DNA from: Leisingera sp. ANG-M7
GTDB lineage: Bacteria; Pseudomonadota; Alphaproteobacteria; Rhodobacterales; Rhodobacteraceae
Direction: 5' to 3'
Assembly: GCF_000813965.1 (NCBI RefSeq)
Contig: NZ_JWLI01000012.1
Coordinates: 1 to 64,000, forward strand
DNA: 64,000 nt
Shown in pieces: positions 45,945 through 56,671 of the stretch. Position 1 is the first letter of the stretch. The number at the start of each line of letters is the position of its first letter. A program made the position numbers and the translations under genes. The notes beneath the pieces were generated by a model. That model was given only the letters and a program-made list of their open reading frames with translations. It made no database searches and was not told where the DNA came from.

Positions 45945-46024
45945 GGGTTCAACATAGGTGTGCTGCTGCAGAAGTGAAGATGCCGGAGCCTTCGCGGCCC
46001 CGGCATCGGCAGAAATTCGTCAGC

Positions 46025-49000
46025 TTACTGTTCGGGAACCAAAATTTCCCGCTTGCCCACATGGTTCGCAGCTGAAACGACACCCTCATCCTCCATCTGC
46101 TCGACCAGCCGGGCAGCCTTGTTGTAGCCGATCGCCAGCTTGCGCTGTATGTAGGAGGTTGAACACTTGCGGTCCTTGATCACGATGGCGACCGCCGTGT
46201 CATAGAGCGCGTCCTCGGTGTCGGTATTGCCGCCAGTGTTCAAACCTAGAACAGCGTCAATATTGTCAGCCTTGTCCTCATCCGGGCCGTCCAGCACACC
46301 GCCCACATAATCCGGTGGGCCGAATTGCTTCAGGTGGTTTACTACCTCCTCAACCTCTTCATCCGAACAGAACGGGCCGTGGCAACGGGTGATCTTGGCG
46401 CCGCCTGCCATATAGAGCATGTCGCCCATGCCAAGAAGTTGTTCAGCCCCCATCTCGCCCAGGATGGTGCGGCTGTCGACCTTGGAAGTCACCTGGAAGG
46501 AAATCCGGGTCGGGAAGTTGGCCTTGATGGTGCCGGTGATCACATCGACCGAGGGACGCTGGGTTGCCATGATCAAGTGAATGCCCGAAGCACGCGCCAT
46601 CTGCGCCAAGCGTTGGATGCAGGCTTCGATCTCCTTGCCTGCGACCATCATCAAATCCGCCATCTCGTCAACGATCACAACGATGTATGGCAGCGCCTTC
46701 GGTTCGAACTCTTCGGTCTCGAACACCGGTTCGCCGGTGTCTTCGTCAAAACCTGTCTGCACCGTGCGCGAGAACATCTCACCCTTGGCCAGCGCTTCCT
46801 TTACGCGGCCGTTGTAGCCGGCGATGTTGCGCACGCCCATCTTGGACATCTTGCGGTAGCGGTCCTCCATCTCACCCACCACCCACTTGAGGGCAACGAC
46901 CGCCTTCTTCGGGTCTGTCACAACGGGCGAGAGCAGATGCGGGATACCGTCATAGACGGAAAGTTCCAGCATCTTGGGGTCGATCATGATCAGGCGGCAT
47001 TCGTCCGGTGTCAGCTTATAAAGCAGCGACAGGATCATCGTGTTGATCGCTACCGACTTACCGGAACCAGTGGTACCGGCAATCAGCAGGTGGGGCATCT
47101 TAGCGAGGTTTGCCACCATGGCATCACCGCCGATGTCCTTGCCCAGTGCCAGCGGCAGCGCGTGATTGCCGTCGCCGAAATCGCGTGATGACAGGATCTC
47201 GCGCAGCACAACCTTCTCCCGCCTCTCGTTCGGCAGTTCGATACCAATCACGGTGCGGCCCGGCACAGTGGAAACCCGTGCGGACAGCGCAGACATGGAA
47301 CGGGCGATGTCATCCGCCAAACCGATCACGCGGGAGGCCTTGAGGCCCGGCGCAGGCTCAAGCTCATACATGGTGACAACAGGGCCAGGGCGGACCGAGA
47401 CGATCTCACCTTTCACGCCATAGTCGTCCAGCACCGTCTCCAGCATCCGGGCGTTTTCTTCCAGCGCCTCATCGCTCAAGTGGTGGCGCTCAATGCTGAC
47501 CGGGTTGGTCAGCAGGTTCAGCGGCGGCAGTTCAAAATCGCTTTGGCTGTCGTCAAAAGCCAGGTTCGGCTGGGCTTCGGCCTTGGCGCGTGCAGAAGGC
47601 TGTACCGGCTTTCGCACCGTTTTTTCCACCACCGCCTTGCGCGGCTCTGCTACCGGCAGGTCAACCGTCAGCCGTGGCCCCGGTGCCTTGGCTGCCTCGG
47701 AAGCCTCCTCAACGAACACCGCTGCATCAGGCAAGGTCTCGGCCGGCACATGGTCAGGAGTCAGCGTTTGGGGTGCATCACCAACCCCGCTGCTGCTGAT
47801 TTCCGGCTGAACATTTGCATCCGGCGCCTGAGGGACAAATGCCCCTTCCTCAGGAGCCTGCCAGGACAGCGGCGGCTCTGCTCTCAGAGGTTGCGCGGGG
47901 TCATGGATCGAAGTCAGGGGAGGTTCAGCAGGCAAGCCGCTTTGGGCGGCTGCGGGATTAAAGATCAGCGGAGCCGGGCGCTGGCCGCGCCCCTTGGTCA
48001 GCGGCAGGTTCGGATCCAGCTCTGGCGGGGTATCAGCCGCTCGGCGGATTCTTACTGCATTGGCGATTTTCCTGGAAATGCGGTCTTCGCCGTCGACGCT
48101 TTCGCCTTCTGCCTCCTCTTCACCCTCAAAACCCGCCTCAGTGGCATAGGCGTTTTCCGAAGCGGCGGCAGAAGGCGCCGCACGGCGGATCAGGCTAGGC
48201 ACACGCGACAGCAAGCCACCCTTGGCCGGGGCTTCAGGCTCTTCCTCAAAGGCACCGGCTGAATAGGTTTCTTCCGGATAGTCCTCGAACATTTCAGGAT
48301 CGGCTTCGTCACTGACATAAGCGCCATCGTCATGCACGCGTTCTGCCCGCTCCCGGCGGTAGGTCATTGCAGCCTGCAGACCACTGGAAGCACCACGGCC
48401 AAGCAGGGCGGCCACTGCACCATATCCCAGAATGAGGCCAATCATCACCTTGTTCAGCCCCTTCTTCACCTCGGGCCAGGTGAAACCCAGCACCGCGCAG
48501 CCAAGCGCCAGCATGCCTGCCGCACTCAGCAGAGACATGATCTTAACCATAAAATGCAGCCCGACCGGCAACAGCGCCAGCAGCGCGCCCAGGAAGGTGT
48601 AGCCAACCATGCCGCCAAGGCCGAAATCATAGTTCTGCTGCCAGCTGGTGCTGGCGTTCAATGTCTCCATGTGCAGGGCTACCACAAGCAGCCATGGCAC
48701 TGACAGCAATAGCGGCCAGACGACGCGGTCCTCGCCCTTGTGCAGCACAAACCGCAGGCCCCAGGCCGACAGGAACAGCGGCATTGCCCAGCTGGCCTTG
48801 CCAAACAGGGTTATCAGGATGAAAGAGACAGACGCGCCCGGGCGGCCCAGCCAGTTCTGCACCGGCGCGTCGGTGGACACCGTCCAGTTCGGGTCCTCTG
48901 GCGTGTAGGAACCGAGCATGGCCGCAACCATCAGCCCCACCAGAATCAGAGCAATCCCGATCAGTTCCTTGCCGCGCTTTTCAATGGCCGCCTGCATATT

Positions 49001-49042
49001 GCTGTCGAGCAGCGGATCGCGGCTGCGGGTTTGAAATGCCAT
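46025..49042 (-). CDS. ftsK: DNA translocase FtsK
   Basis: 1005-residue division-site DNA pump that resolves chromosome dimers. N-terminal four to five membrane segments (about residues 25-225), a Pro/Ala/Glu-rich linker (about 225-500) and the C-terminal motor with Walker [15 protein letters not shown] near residue 655 and Walker [15 protein letters not shown]. The final gamma domain ([24 protein letters not shown]) reads KOPS DNA and activates XerCD. Full length. Confidence 0.97.
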   Translation of the reverse strand: MAFQTRSRDPLLDSNMQAAIEKRGKELIGIALILVGLMVAAMLGSYTPEDPNWTVSTDAPVQNWLGRPGASVSFILITLFGKASWAMPLFLSAWGLRFVLHKGEDRVVWPLLLSVPWLLVVALHMETLNASTSWQQNYDFGLGGMVGYTFLGALLALLPVGLHFMVKIMSLLSAAGMLALGCAVLGFTWPEVKKGLNKVMIGLILGYGAVAALLGRGASSGLQAAMTYRRERAERVHDDGAYVSDEADPEMFEDYPEETYSAGAFEEEPEAPAKGGLLSRVPSLIRRAAPSAAASENAYATEAGFEGEEEAEGESVDGEDRISRKIANAVRIRRAADTPPELDPNLPLTKGRGQRPAPLIFNPAAAQSGLPAEPPLTSIHDPAQPLRAEPPLSWQAPEEGAFVPQAPDANVQPEISSSGVGDAPQTLTPDHVPAETLPDAAVFVEEASEAAKAPGPRLTVDLPVAEPRKAVVEKTVRKPVQPSARAKAEAQPNLAFDDSQSDFELPPLNLLTNPVSIERHHLSDEALEENARMLETVLDDYGVKGEIVSVRPGPVVTMYELEPAPGLKASRVIGLADDIARSMSALSARVSTVPGRTVIGIELPNERREKVVLREILSSRDFGDGNHALPLALGKDIGGDAMVANLAKMPHLLIAGTTGSGKSVAINTMILSLLYKLTPDECRLIMIDPKMLELSVYDGIPHLLSPVVTDPKKAVVALKWVVGEMEDRYRKMSKMGVRNIAGYNGRVKEALAKGEMFSRTVQTGFDEDTGEPVFETEEFEPKALPYIVVIVDEMADLMMVAGKEIEACIQRLAQMARASGIHLIMATQRPSVDVITGTIKANFPTRISFQVTSKVDSRTILGEMGAEQLLGMGDMLYMAGGAKITRCHGPFCSDEEVEEVVNHLKQFGPPDYVGGVLDGPDEDKADNIDAVLGLNTGGNTDTEDALYDTAVAIVIKDRKCSTSYIQRKLAIGYNKAARLVEQMEDEGVVSAANHVGKREILVPEQ

Positions 49043-49157
49043 GCCTACCTCAGTTCCGTTTCATTTACCCCTGCCCCGCTGTTCACCGCGGGGTCACAGG
49101 CCTGTCCGTTCTTGGTTTTGGCTGCGCGGCCCTCAGCCAAGGGCCGCTCAGCAGAAT

Positions 49158-50336
49158 TCAGTAAAGACAGCCGCGCAGCGTGCTCAGCGCTTTGCGGGTG
49201 TCCTCAGCGGGGGCGACCAGCGCCACCCGGATATACGTCTCGCCCGGGTTCTGGCCCGGCACGCCTTGCGCCAGATAGGCGCCGGGCAGCACCCGCACTC
49301 CGGTTTCCTTCCACAGCTTCAGCGCGGCCTGCTCGCCGTTGTCCACCGGAAGCCAAAGGAAAAAGCCCGCCTCGGGCGCCATGTAGCCATTGAGGCCATC
49401 AAAGACCTCATCCGCAATTTTGTATTTTTCCTGATAGAGCGCACGGTTCACCGCCACATGCGCCTCATCCGCCCAGACCCTGGCGGCGGCGGCCTGCAAG
49501 GGGCCCGGCAGCGGCGCACCGGAATAGGCACGCAATTGTTTGACCCGCTTGATGGTCTCCGCCCCGCCCGCAATCAGCCCTGAGCGCAGCCCCGGCAGGT
49601 TCGAACGTTTCGAGAGCGAGTTGAGCAGCACCACCCGTTCGGGGTCGGCACCCCGTTCCTGCGCAACGGTCAGCGCACCCACGGGGGCCTCATCGCGGTA
49701 GATTTCGGAGTAGCATTCATCCGCGAAGATGCGGAAATCGTATTTTTCCGCCAGCTCGATCAGCCGGGTCCAATAACCGCGCGAAGCCACAGCGCCCTGC
49801 GGATTGGCGGGTGAGCAGATGTAGGCGACCGCCGTACGGTTCAGAACATCCTCGGGCAGATTTTCGTAATCCGGCAAATGGCCGGTGGCGGCGGTTGCAG
49901 GCACGAAAACAGGCTCTGCACCGACAGAAATCGTCGCCACCATATAGACTTGGTAAAAGGGGTTCGGGATCAGAACCACGGGTTTCTGACCGTTCTTCTG
50001 CTCCGGGCACAGTGCCATCGCGGCGTTGTACAGCCCCTCGCGGGTGCCATTCAACGCCATGATCTGCGTCTCGGGGTCCGTGGTCACGCCATAGCGGCGA
50101 TGGATCCATTCCGAAATCGCACCGCGCAGTTCCGGCGTGCCGTCGTTGTTCGGGTACTGGTTAAACCCGGCGGCATTTTCGGCGATGACATCGGTGACCC
50201 AGGCCGGAAACGCATGTTTCGGCTCGCCAATGGTCATATGCACCACATCCCCGCCGGGGGTGTGATGGTCCAATAACGCCCGCAGGCGCGGAAACGCATA
50301 GGCTGGCAGGTTCGAAAACCGCTCAGGAAAATCCAT
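49158..50336 (-). CDS. class I/II PLP aminotransferase (DapC-like)
   Basis: 392-residue fold-type I aminotransferase. PLP lysine lies in LLNSLSKRSNLPGLRSG at about residue 235. The whole chain (GEPKHAFPAW, ICSPANPQGAV, FADECYSEIY) resembles succinyldiaminopimelate transaminase DapC or aspartate-type enzymes. I chose the ATG at 50336, since the longer upstream frame is not protein-like. No lysine-pathway neighbour, so the substrate remains open. Confidence 0.88.
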   Translation of the reverse strand: MDFPERFSNLPAYAFPRLRALLDHHTPGGDVVHMTIGEPKHAFPAWVTDVIAENAAGFNQYPNNDGTPELRGAISEWIHRRYGVTTDPETQIMALNGTREGLYNAAMALCPEQKNGQKPVVLIPNPFYQVYMVATISVGAEPVFVPATAATGHLPDYENLPEDVLNRTAVAYICSPANPQGAVASRGYWTRLIELAEKYDFRIFADECYSEIYRDEAPVGALTVAQERGADPERVVLLNSLSKRSNLPGLRSGLIAGGAETIKRVKQLRAYSGAPLPGPLQAAAARVWADEAHVAVNRALYQEKYKIADEVFDGLNGYMAPEAGFFLWLPVDNGEQAALKLWKETGVRVLPGAYLAQGVPGQNPGETYIRVALVAPAEDTRKALSTLRGCLY

Positions 50337-50445
50337 ATCTTGTGCCTCGGTCACGGGATCATTGGCGCCCCGTTTGCGCCTCAGGTTACAGGGGGCGGGC
50401 GGACGCGTCCACCCGGTGATGAGGCCGCTGGGCCGAATGTGGCTT

Positions 50446-51777
50446 TCAGGCCAAGGCACACTCGATCGCGGCACCGGTGCGCAGCAAGGCCTCCTCGCAG
50501 TCCGGCTGCCCCAGCACCTGAAGCCCGCAGCTTGGGATGCCGGTGGGCAACGACAGGCCGCACAGCCCCATCAGATTGCCGATCCGGGTGTTGCGCAGCG
50601 CCATCAGGTTGGAACGGACGTAATAGTCGTGGTCGCTCTGCAGCCGCTCCAGGTTGGGCGGCAGGATCGGCGAGACAGGGCTGAGTACCGCTTCAAATCC
50701 GGCCACCGCCTGATCCCAGGCCATCCGGCATTGCTCCAGCTTGGCCCATGCCGCGACATAATCCGCTCCGTTGAACTGCGCGCCGGAGCGGAAGCGTTCC
50801 AGAATCTCCGCATACATCAGCTGCGGAGACGCTTCGATCACGTCCTTCCACAATCCATAGGCCTCTGTCGTGTAGAGAATCGGGCTGAGGCCCATCGCCT
50901 CGTCCAACGCAGGCACCTCAAGCGGCACGATCTCTGCCCCGGCGTCTTTCAGCCTTTCCAGCGTCTCGCGATGGGCGGCGGCAACTTTCGGATCAAGATC
51001 GTCCTGCGCCACGTTCTGCAAATCGGCAAACCGGCGGCCTTTCAGGGCGCCAGGATTGCGCAGGTCAGGACCCGCGGTCCCTTCCAGCACGCCCAGAAGC
51101 AGCCCGGCATCTTCGACTGACCGGGCCAACGGGCCGACGGTGTCAAACTTCAGGCACAAGGGAACGACACCCTCCAGCGTGATCCGGCCGGAGGTTGTCT
51201 TGAGCCCCACAAGATCATTCCAGGCTGAGGGAATACGAACCGAACCGCCCGTGTCAGAGCCAATTCCACCCGCCGCCAGTCCATATGCCACAGAGGCGGC
51301 CGCGCCGGAGGACGACCCTCCCGGCGCGGCCGCCTGGTCATTCACGCAGGGTGGTGTTTCCTTGACCGGGTTAAAGCCAAGGCCGGAGAACGCCAGCTCG
51401 CTCATGTGGGTTTTGCCGAGGCAGACCGTGCCCATGAGCGTTGCATTGGACAGCACGGCGGCATCCTGATCCGGCACTCGCCCCTTAAGCAGATCCGAAC
51501 CGGATTCGGTTGCAGTGCCTGCGCTGTCGAACAGGTCCTTCCAGCTGATCGGCACCCCGTCCAGCAGCGAGCGGCGCAAACCCAAACGGGCACGTTGCTC
51601 AGCCGCCTTCGCCTCCGCCAGCGCGCGGTCATGGGTCACCTGCGTGTAGATCCGGTCTTTCAGGGGATGCGAGTCGATGGCCTCCAAATAGCAACGCGTT
51701 AGCGCCACCGGACCAATCTCACCGGCTTCAATCCCGCGTCCCAAATCGGCGGCAGTCATCGTCAGCCAGTCTTGCAT
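50446..51777 (-). CDS. amidase signature-family enzyme
   Basis: 443-residue amidase. The Ser-cisSer-Lys triad is visible: Lys in PISWKDLFD, and the two Ser in GGSSSGAAASVAYGL then GSDTGGSVRIPSAW. Family members hydrolyse amides, including glutamyl-tRNA amides and aryl amides. GGAGAG precedes the ATG at 51777. Not the gatA subunit by context (no gatB or gatC). Substrate unknown. Confidence 0.9.
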   Translation of the reverse strand: MQDWLTMTAADLGRGIEAGEIGPVALTRCYLEAIDSHPLKDRIYTQVTHDRALAEAKAAEQRARLGLRRSLLDGVPISWKDLFDSAGTATESGSDLLKGRVPDQDAAVLSNATLMGTVCLGKTHMSELAFSGLGFNPVKETPPCVNDQAAAPGGSSSGAAASVAYGLAAGGIGSDTGGSVRIPSAWNDLVGLKTTSGRITLEGVVPLCLKFDTVGPLARSVEDAGLLLGVLEGTAGPDLRNPGALKGRRFADLQNVAQDDLDPKVAAAHRETLERLKDAGAEIVPLEVPALDEAMGLSPILYTTEAYGLWKDVIEASPQLMYAEILERFRSGAQFNGADYVAAWAKLEQCRMAWDQAVAGFEAVLSPVSPILPPNLERLQSDHDYYVRSNLMALRNTRIGNLMGLCGLSLPTGIPSCGLQVLGQPDCEEALLRTGAAIECALA

Positions 51778-51887
51778 CAGCATCTCTCCTCTTGGCAGCT
51801 GCCGGAGACGGTAGCGGCAGCAGGACGCAGGCACAATCCCGCGCTTCCTGCATGGACAATCCCGCCAGCAGGCGCATATTGCGGGGC

Positions 51888-53114
51888 ATGAAAAATGCGT
51901 CCGATATCCTGATCGTAGGCGGCGGGCTGAATGGTCCGGCCCTGGCTCTGGCCCTAGCTCAGACCGGCCACAGCGTTACCGTCGTCGATTCTCTGTCCCC
52001 AGACAAATTGGCCGACGAGTGTTTCGACGGCCGCGGCTATGCGCTGGCGCTTGCCTCGCAGCGGCTGCTGCAGCAGACCGGCGTCTGGCAGCATATCGGG
52101 GACAATGCGCAACCCATGCTGGAAATTAAGGTAACGGACGGCCACGCGGGCCACGGACCGTCGCCGTTTTTCATCCACTTCGACCATGCGGAGCTGGAAG
52201 AAGGCCCGATGGGATATATGGTCGAGGACCGCTTCCTGCGCCGCGCCTTCCTGCAGGCGATGGAATATGCGCCCGGTATTACCCTGGTGTCCGGACGCAC
52301 AGTAGTCACGCAAGCGCCGGATCAGACTGGTGTGACAGTCACGCTGGATGACGGCGGGGAGCTGCGCGGCCAGGTGCTTGTCGGCTCCGACGGGCGCCGC
52401 AGCGGTACTGCGCAACGGGCCGGTATCAAAAGGACTGGCTGGGACTATGGCCAGACCGCGCTGGTCTGCGCCATCGACCACGAAAAGCCGCACCACGGCA
52501 TTGCCCACCAGTTCTTCATGCCGCCCGGGCCGCTGGCGATCCTGCCGCTGCCGGGCAACCGGTCGTCGATTGTATGGAGCGAGCGGACCGAGACCGCCAA
52601 GGCGATCCACGCCCTGGATAACGCGGATTACATCCAGGCGCTGCGACCCAGGTTCGGCGATTTCCTGGGAGAGATTTCCCTGGCCGGGAAGCGTTTCACC
52701 TACCCGTTGAACCTGACCATCGCCAACAGCTTCATCGGCGACCGGATGGCGCTGATCGGAGATGCCGCGCACGGGATGCACCCGATTGCGGGCCAGGGGC
52801 TGAACGCAGGCCTTCGCGATGTCGGCGCGCTGGCGGAAGTTATCACTGAGGCCACCCGGCGGGGCGAGGACATCGGCTCCTCCATGGTGATGGAACGCTA
52901 TCAGCAGTGGCGCCGTTTCGACACCGCGTCGCTTGCAGTGGCGACTGACGTGTTCAATCGCCTGTTCTCCAACGACAACCCGCTTCTGCGGCTAGGCCGG
53001 GACATCGGCATGGGGCTTGCGGGCACCATGCCTGGGCTACGCCGCGGCTTCGTGCGCGAGGCGGCCGGTCTGACCGGTGATCTGCCGCGGCTGCTGAAAG
53101 GGCAAGCGATTTAA
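51888..53114 (+). CDS. UbiH/UbiF/COQ6-family FAD hydroxylase
   Basis: 408-residue FAD monooxygenase of ubiquinone biosynthesis type. Dinucleotide motif DILIVGGGLNGPALALALAQ at residues 6-25, the DG motif LVGSDGRRS, and RMALIGDAAHGMHPIAGQGLNAGLRD, which binds FAD ribityl. Adds a ring hydroxyl to a ubiquinone precursor; which carbon cannot be told. Divergent from the amidase gene. Confidence 0.92.
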   Translation: MKNASDILIVGGGLNGPALALALAQTGHSVTVVDSLSPDKLADECFDGRGYALALASQRLLQQTGVWQHIGDNAQPMLEIKVTDGHAGHGPSPFFIHFDHAELEEGPMGYMVEDRFLRRAFLQAMEYAPGITLVSGRTVVTQAPDQTGVTVTLDDGGELRGQVLVGSDGRRSGTAQRAGIKRTGWDYGQTALVCAIDHEKPHHGIAHQFFMPPGPLAILPLPGNRSSIVWSERTETAKAIHALDNADYIQALRPRFGDFLGEISLAGKRFTYPLNLTIANSFIGDRMALIGDAAHGMHPIAGQGLNAGLRDVGALAEVITEATRRGEDIGSSMVMERYQQWRRFDTASLAVATDVFNRLFSNDNPLLRLGRDIGMGLAGTMPGLRRGFVREAAGLTGDLPRLLKGQAI

Positions 53115-53139
53115 TGTTGGGCGGGTGCCGCCCGTCGGA

Positions 53140-53328
53140 TTAGTCCAGCTCGCGCGCCTCATCCACCAGCATCACCGGGATGCCGTTGCGGATCGGAAAG
53201 GCCAGATTGGCCGCACGCGAAACCAGTTCCTGCGCCTGGGCGTCGTATTCCAGCACCGTCTGGGTCAAAGGGCAGACCAGTGCTTCCAGCATCCGCCGGT
53301 CAAAGGCTGGCGCCTGTGTCTCGGTCAT
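53140..53328 (-). CDS. Trm112-family protein
   Basis: 62-residue Trm112/YcaR-like protein. [16 protein letters not shown] and [19 protein letters not shown] are diagnostic. In eukaryotes and bacteria, such proteins stabilise methyltransferases. Its start overlaps the stop of the upstream LON-domain gene by four bases, so the two are cotranscribed. Confidence 0.9.
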   Translation of the reverse strand: MTETQAPAFDRRMLEALVCPLTQTVLEYDAQAQELVSRAANLAFPIRNGIPVMLVDEARELD

Positions 53329-53969
53329 TGCAGGGTTTCCTCCTGAGAGCCGCCGCGCAGGGCAAACTCAATCAAAGTGACAAGCGTTTCCCGCCTTGTG
53401 GCAAGGCAGGGAGCCTCGAGCAAGGCCTGTTTCTCCTCGGTATCGAATTCCAGCAGCATCGCCAGTGAATTGATCAGCAATTCGTCATCCGCATCCTTCA
53501 GTGCTTCCCAGTCGGTAGACAGATTCCGGGCGGAAAAGAAACGGTCAAGGAGATCCAGGAAAGAAGGGCGGTCAAGGGATTCATCCGCCTCGCAGCGCCC
53601 CAGATCCCTGTCAAACCCTGCCCAGCTGACATCACAGCGCCGGTAGGGTGTGAATCCGTTAGCCTCACGGGTGATCCTGAACCGGGAGACCCCAGACAGA
53701 GTGACAAGGTACCGGCCGTCTTCTGTTTCGGAGAACTGCGTCACCCGGCCGGCGCAACCGATGCTGTGCAGTTCCTCTCCGTTTCCGTGCGGGAGAGGAC
53801 ACGGCTGCACCATACCAATCAGCCGTTGCCGCGTTTTCAGTGTATCTTCAAGCATTTGCAGGTATCGCGGCTCGAAGATGTGCAACGGCAAACGGGACCG
53901 GGGCAGCAGAAGCGCCCCGGGCAAAGGAAACACGGCGATTGTGTCCGGCAAATCGGCAGGCTGGATCAT
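53325..53969 (-). CDS. LON N-terminal (substrate-binding) domain protein
   Basis: 214-residue protein with only the LON substrate-binding domain, without ATPase or protease. [27 protein letters not shown] at residues 14-40 is the family signature, followed by GCAGRVTQF. Function unknown; may hold protein clients. Cotranscribed with the Trm112-type gene and follows the thioredoxin gene after 27 bases. Confidence 0.9.
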   Translation of the reverse strand: MIQPADLPDTIAVFPLPGALLLPRSRLPLHIFEPRYLQMLEDTLKTRQRLIGMVQPCPLPHGNGEELHSIGCAGRVTQFSETEDGRYLVTLSGVSRFRITREANGFTPYRRCDVSWAGFDRDLGRCEADESLDRPSFLDLLDRFFSARNLSTDWEALKDADDELLINSLAMLLEFDTEEKQALLEAPCLATRRETLVTLIEFALRGGSQEETLQ

Positions 53970-53996
53970 GGGACAGAGTGTAGTGCTGCCCCGGTC

Positions 53997-54923
53997 TTAG
54001 GCAAATATCATCGAGCTGAGTTTACGGCGCCCGTTCAGCACCACCGGGTCATTCGGTTTGAGTGCATCGAAGATTGTAAACAGCTGAGCCTTGGCGGCGC
54101 CGTCATTCCACTCACGATCACGGCGGAACAACTCCAGCAATTCATCGACTGCCGCATCAGCATCTCCCGCTGCGTGCAGAGCCTTTGCCAGCTCGAAACG
54201 TGCCTGGTGATCATCCGGGCTGGCATCCACCGCAGCCCGCAGTTCTGCCACAGGGCCCGCATTCTCTGCCTGGCGTGCGAGGGCGATCTGCGCGTGGGCC
54301 GCTTCGATCTCTGCCGCAGTGGAGATCTCTGCAGGCGCACCGTTCAGAACAGCCTCAGCCTGATCCAGATCCCCCAGTGCGATATGGGCCCGCGCAAGGC
54401 CGCCATAGGCAGCAGCGTTTTTGTCATCCTCACCCAGTATCGCCGCGAAGGTCTGGGCCGCATCTGCGACAGCCCCTTCGGCCAGCATCTGCTCCGCCGC
54501 TTCCAGCGCCTCGCCCAGGCCGCCATCGGCAGTGCCGCCTGCGGCCTCGATCACCTTCTTCACAAAGGCATCAATTTCGGATGCAGGCAGCGCACCCTGG
54601 AACATGTCAATCGGGCGCCCCTGGACAAACGCCACAACCGTCGGAATAGACTGCAGCGGCAAACCCTGCTGCGCCAAAGCCTGCGCAAGGCGCTGGTTTT
54701 CATCCACGTTGATCTTGGCCATGGTGGCCGCGCCCTTGGCCTTGGTGACGGCCGCTTCCAGCATTGGGCCCAAGGTCTTGCACGGGCCGCACCAGGGCGC
54801 CCAAAAGTCCACAATCACCGGTGCCTGCATCGATGCGTCCACAACATCCTGCATAAAGGTGGCTTCGGTCACGTCTTTGATCAGATCATCCGCCGGTGCG
54901 GCGCTGCCAAGAATTTCGGTCAT
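53997..54923 (-). CDS. thioredoxin-TPR protein (CnoX/YbbN-like)
   Basis: 308-residue protein: an N-terminal thioredoxin fold with VDFWAPWCGPCKTLGP (Cys45 and Cys48 both present) and a C-terminal set of TPR-like helices from about residue 125. Members act as redox-linked holdases that pass clients to GroEL. I chose the ATG at 54923. First of a three-gene unit with the LON and Trm112 genes, all related to protein quality control. Confidence 0.9.
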   Translation of the reverse strand: MTEILGSAAPADDLIKDVTEATFMQDVVDASMQAPVIVDFWAPWCGPCKTLGPMLEAAVTKAKGAATMAKINVDENQRLAQALAQQGLPLQSIPTVVAFVQGRPIDMFQGALPASEIDAFVKKVIEAAGGTADGGLGEALEAAEQMLAEGAVADAAQTFAAILGEDDKNAAAYGGLARAHIALGDLDQAEAVLNGAPAEISTAAEIEAAHAQIALARQAENAGPVAELRAAVDASPDDHQARFELAKALHAAGDADAAVDELLELFRRDREWNDGAAKAQLFTIFDALKPNDPVVLNGRRKLSSMIFA

Positions 54924-54997
54924 CTGCTTGTTCTCCGCTTGGAACTTGCCCCCTATATGGAATCCTGCGCGCCGGAAACCAAGAGAGGAGTTTGTCA

Positions 54998-55519
54998 ATG
55001 GCCCGCCGCAGGTTCGATCTCTTTGCCATATCAGAGCGGCTGATGAATATGGACGACGCCGCCTGGGCGCGGCATGCAAACCCGTGGAGTGTCTACAGCC
55101 GGATGTCCGTACTGCCGCTGATGACCCTGGCCATCTGGTCAAGGGTCTGGCTGGGCTGGGGCGCCCTGCTGCCGGTTCTGCTGGTGCTGGTCTGGACTTG
55201 GTGGAACCCGCGTGCCTTTGCGCGGCCTGCCAGAACGGACAACTGGGCTTCCCGTGGCACCTTTGGCGAACGGGTGTTTCTGAATCGGGAGCAGGTGCCT
55301 GTCCCGCACCATCACGTGACCTGGGCAAAAGGGTTGGCCTGGGTGTCAGGCATTGGCGTTATCCCCTGGGTTTACGGCCTGTGGGCATTGCACCCGGGTG
55401 CCACTCTGGCCGGGCTGATCCTGATGATTGGCGGCAAGCTGTGGTTCGTCGACCGGATGGCCTGGCTGTATCAAGATATGCAGGACAAACACCCTGACTA
55501 CGCCCGCTGGCTGCACTGA
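54998..55519 (+). CDS. DUF6653-type membrane protein
   Basis: 173-residue protein with two pairs of hydrophobic segments (about residues 40-65 and 110-145) separated by a soluble region, HANPWSVYSRM near the start and FVDRMAWLYQDM near the end. I recall this as a conserved roseobacter/halo-archaeal family (DUF6653) of unknown function. AGAGGAG precedes the ATG at 54998. Divergent from the thioredoxin gene. Confidence 0.75.
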   Translation: MARRRFDLFAISERLMNMDDAAWARHANPWSVYSRMSVLPLMTLAIWSRVWLGWGALLPVLLVLVWTWWNPRAFARPARTDNWASRGTFGERVFLNREQVPVPHHHVTWAKGLAWVSGIGVIPWVYGLWALHPGATLAGLILMIGGKLWFVDRMAWLYQDMQDKHPDYARWLH

Positions 55520-55651
55520 CCCGGGCGGCTCCGGCCCCCGCTGAGGACCCCGGCCTTGCCGGTTCCTTTGCTGTGTTGGGCCGGGTGCCGCGCCCAACTG
55601 ATTTGGGTATCCAAGGATGCCTGGGATCAAGCGGGAGCGCTGCGAAGGAGA

Positions 55652-56440
55652 TTATAGATCGAAAGTTGCAAAGACCGGCGCATGATCGCTTGGCTTCTCC
55701 CAGCCGCGTGCATCGCGCAGGATCTTGCTGGAGTGGGCAGCATTCCTGATGTCTGGCGTCGCCCAGACATGGTCAAGCCGGCGCCCCTTGTCGGCCGCGT
55801 CCCAATCTTTGGCCCGGTAGCTCCACCAGCTGTACAAGCGGCCGTCTGGGATGTCGGAGCGGGTCACGTCTGACCATCCGCCTGCTTCCATCACCGCCCC
55901 GAAATGCTCCACTTCTACCGGCGTATGGCTAACAACCTTCAGTAGTTTCTTGTGATCCCAGACATCATCCTCCCGCGGGGCAATATTGAGGTCACCAACC
56001 AAGATGGATTTTTTCGGCTTCTCGGTCCGGAACCAGTCGCGCATGTCCGTCAGGTAGTCCAGTTTCTGGCCGAATTTTTCGTTTTGATCCCGGTCTGGCA
56101 CATCACCCCCTGCTGGCACATAGAAATTGTGGACCACAACCCCGTTTTCCAGCCGGCCAGCCACATGACGGGCATGGCCGAGACCGGCAAAGTCCTTGTC
56201 GCCGACATCCTCGATCGGCAGCCGGGACAGGATCGCCACGCCGTTGTAGCCTTTTTGGCCCCGGGCAATCATGTGCGTGTAGCCAAGTGCCGCAAAGCCT
56301 TCCATCGGAATCTTGTCCACAGGGCTCTTGCATTCTTGCAGGCAAAGCACATCCGGCCCTTCCTCCTGCAGCAGTTTCTGCACAATCGGCTCGCGCAAAC
56401 GGACAGAGTTGATGTTCCAGGTGGCAAGAGTAAATGGCAT
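55652..56440 (-). CDS. xth: exodeoxyribonuclease III
   Basis: 262-residue AP endonuclease/3'-5' exonuclease of base-excision repair. Motifs: ATWNINSVR at 6-14, CLQECK with the metal Glu near 35, YNGVAILSR, GDLNIAPREDDVWD (Asp/Asn) and SDHAPVFATF (catalytic Asp-His) at the C-terminus. I chose the ATG at 56440. Single gene, downstream of the response regulator's terminator. Confidence 0.95.
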   Translation of the reverse strand: MPFTLATWNINSVRLREPIVQKLLQEEGPDVLCLQECKSPVDKIPMEGFAALGYTHMIARGQKGYNGVAILSRLPIEDVGDKDFAGLGHARHVAGRLENGVVVHNFYVPAGGDVPDRDQNEKFGQKLDYLTDMRDWFRTEKPKKSILVGDLNIAPREDDVWDHKKLLKVVSHTPVEVEHFGAVMEAGGWSDVTRSDIPDGRLYSWWSYRAKDWDAADKGRRLDHVWATPDIRNAAHSSKILRDARGWEKPSDHAPVFATFDL

Positions 56441-56536
56441 CGCGCGCCTCGTGAAAAAATGCATATTTGGCGGCGATACTGCATGCGTGAGCCCGGAAGT
56501 GCCAGAGGCGTTTTCCGGCCAAGCAGTCAAGCGCAA

Positions 56537-56566
56537 CAAAAAATGGCCGGACATAGAGCCCGGCCA
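56537..56566 (-). terminator. terminator downstream of response regulator
   Basis: TGGCCGG (56544-56550) pairs with CCGGCCA (56560-56566); on the minus strand a run of six T follows. About 105 bases after the regulator stop and 100 bases before the xth start. Confidence 0.8.
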
Positions 56567-56671
56567 AGTCCAACAGGGAGGTGCATATCATGACCCGGAT
56601 ATGCGCGGGTATAGGGCCACTCTAAAGACGAACCTCAGGTCCCTCTTTGACTTGGCTCAACGCCAGCAGCA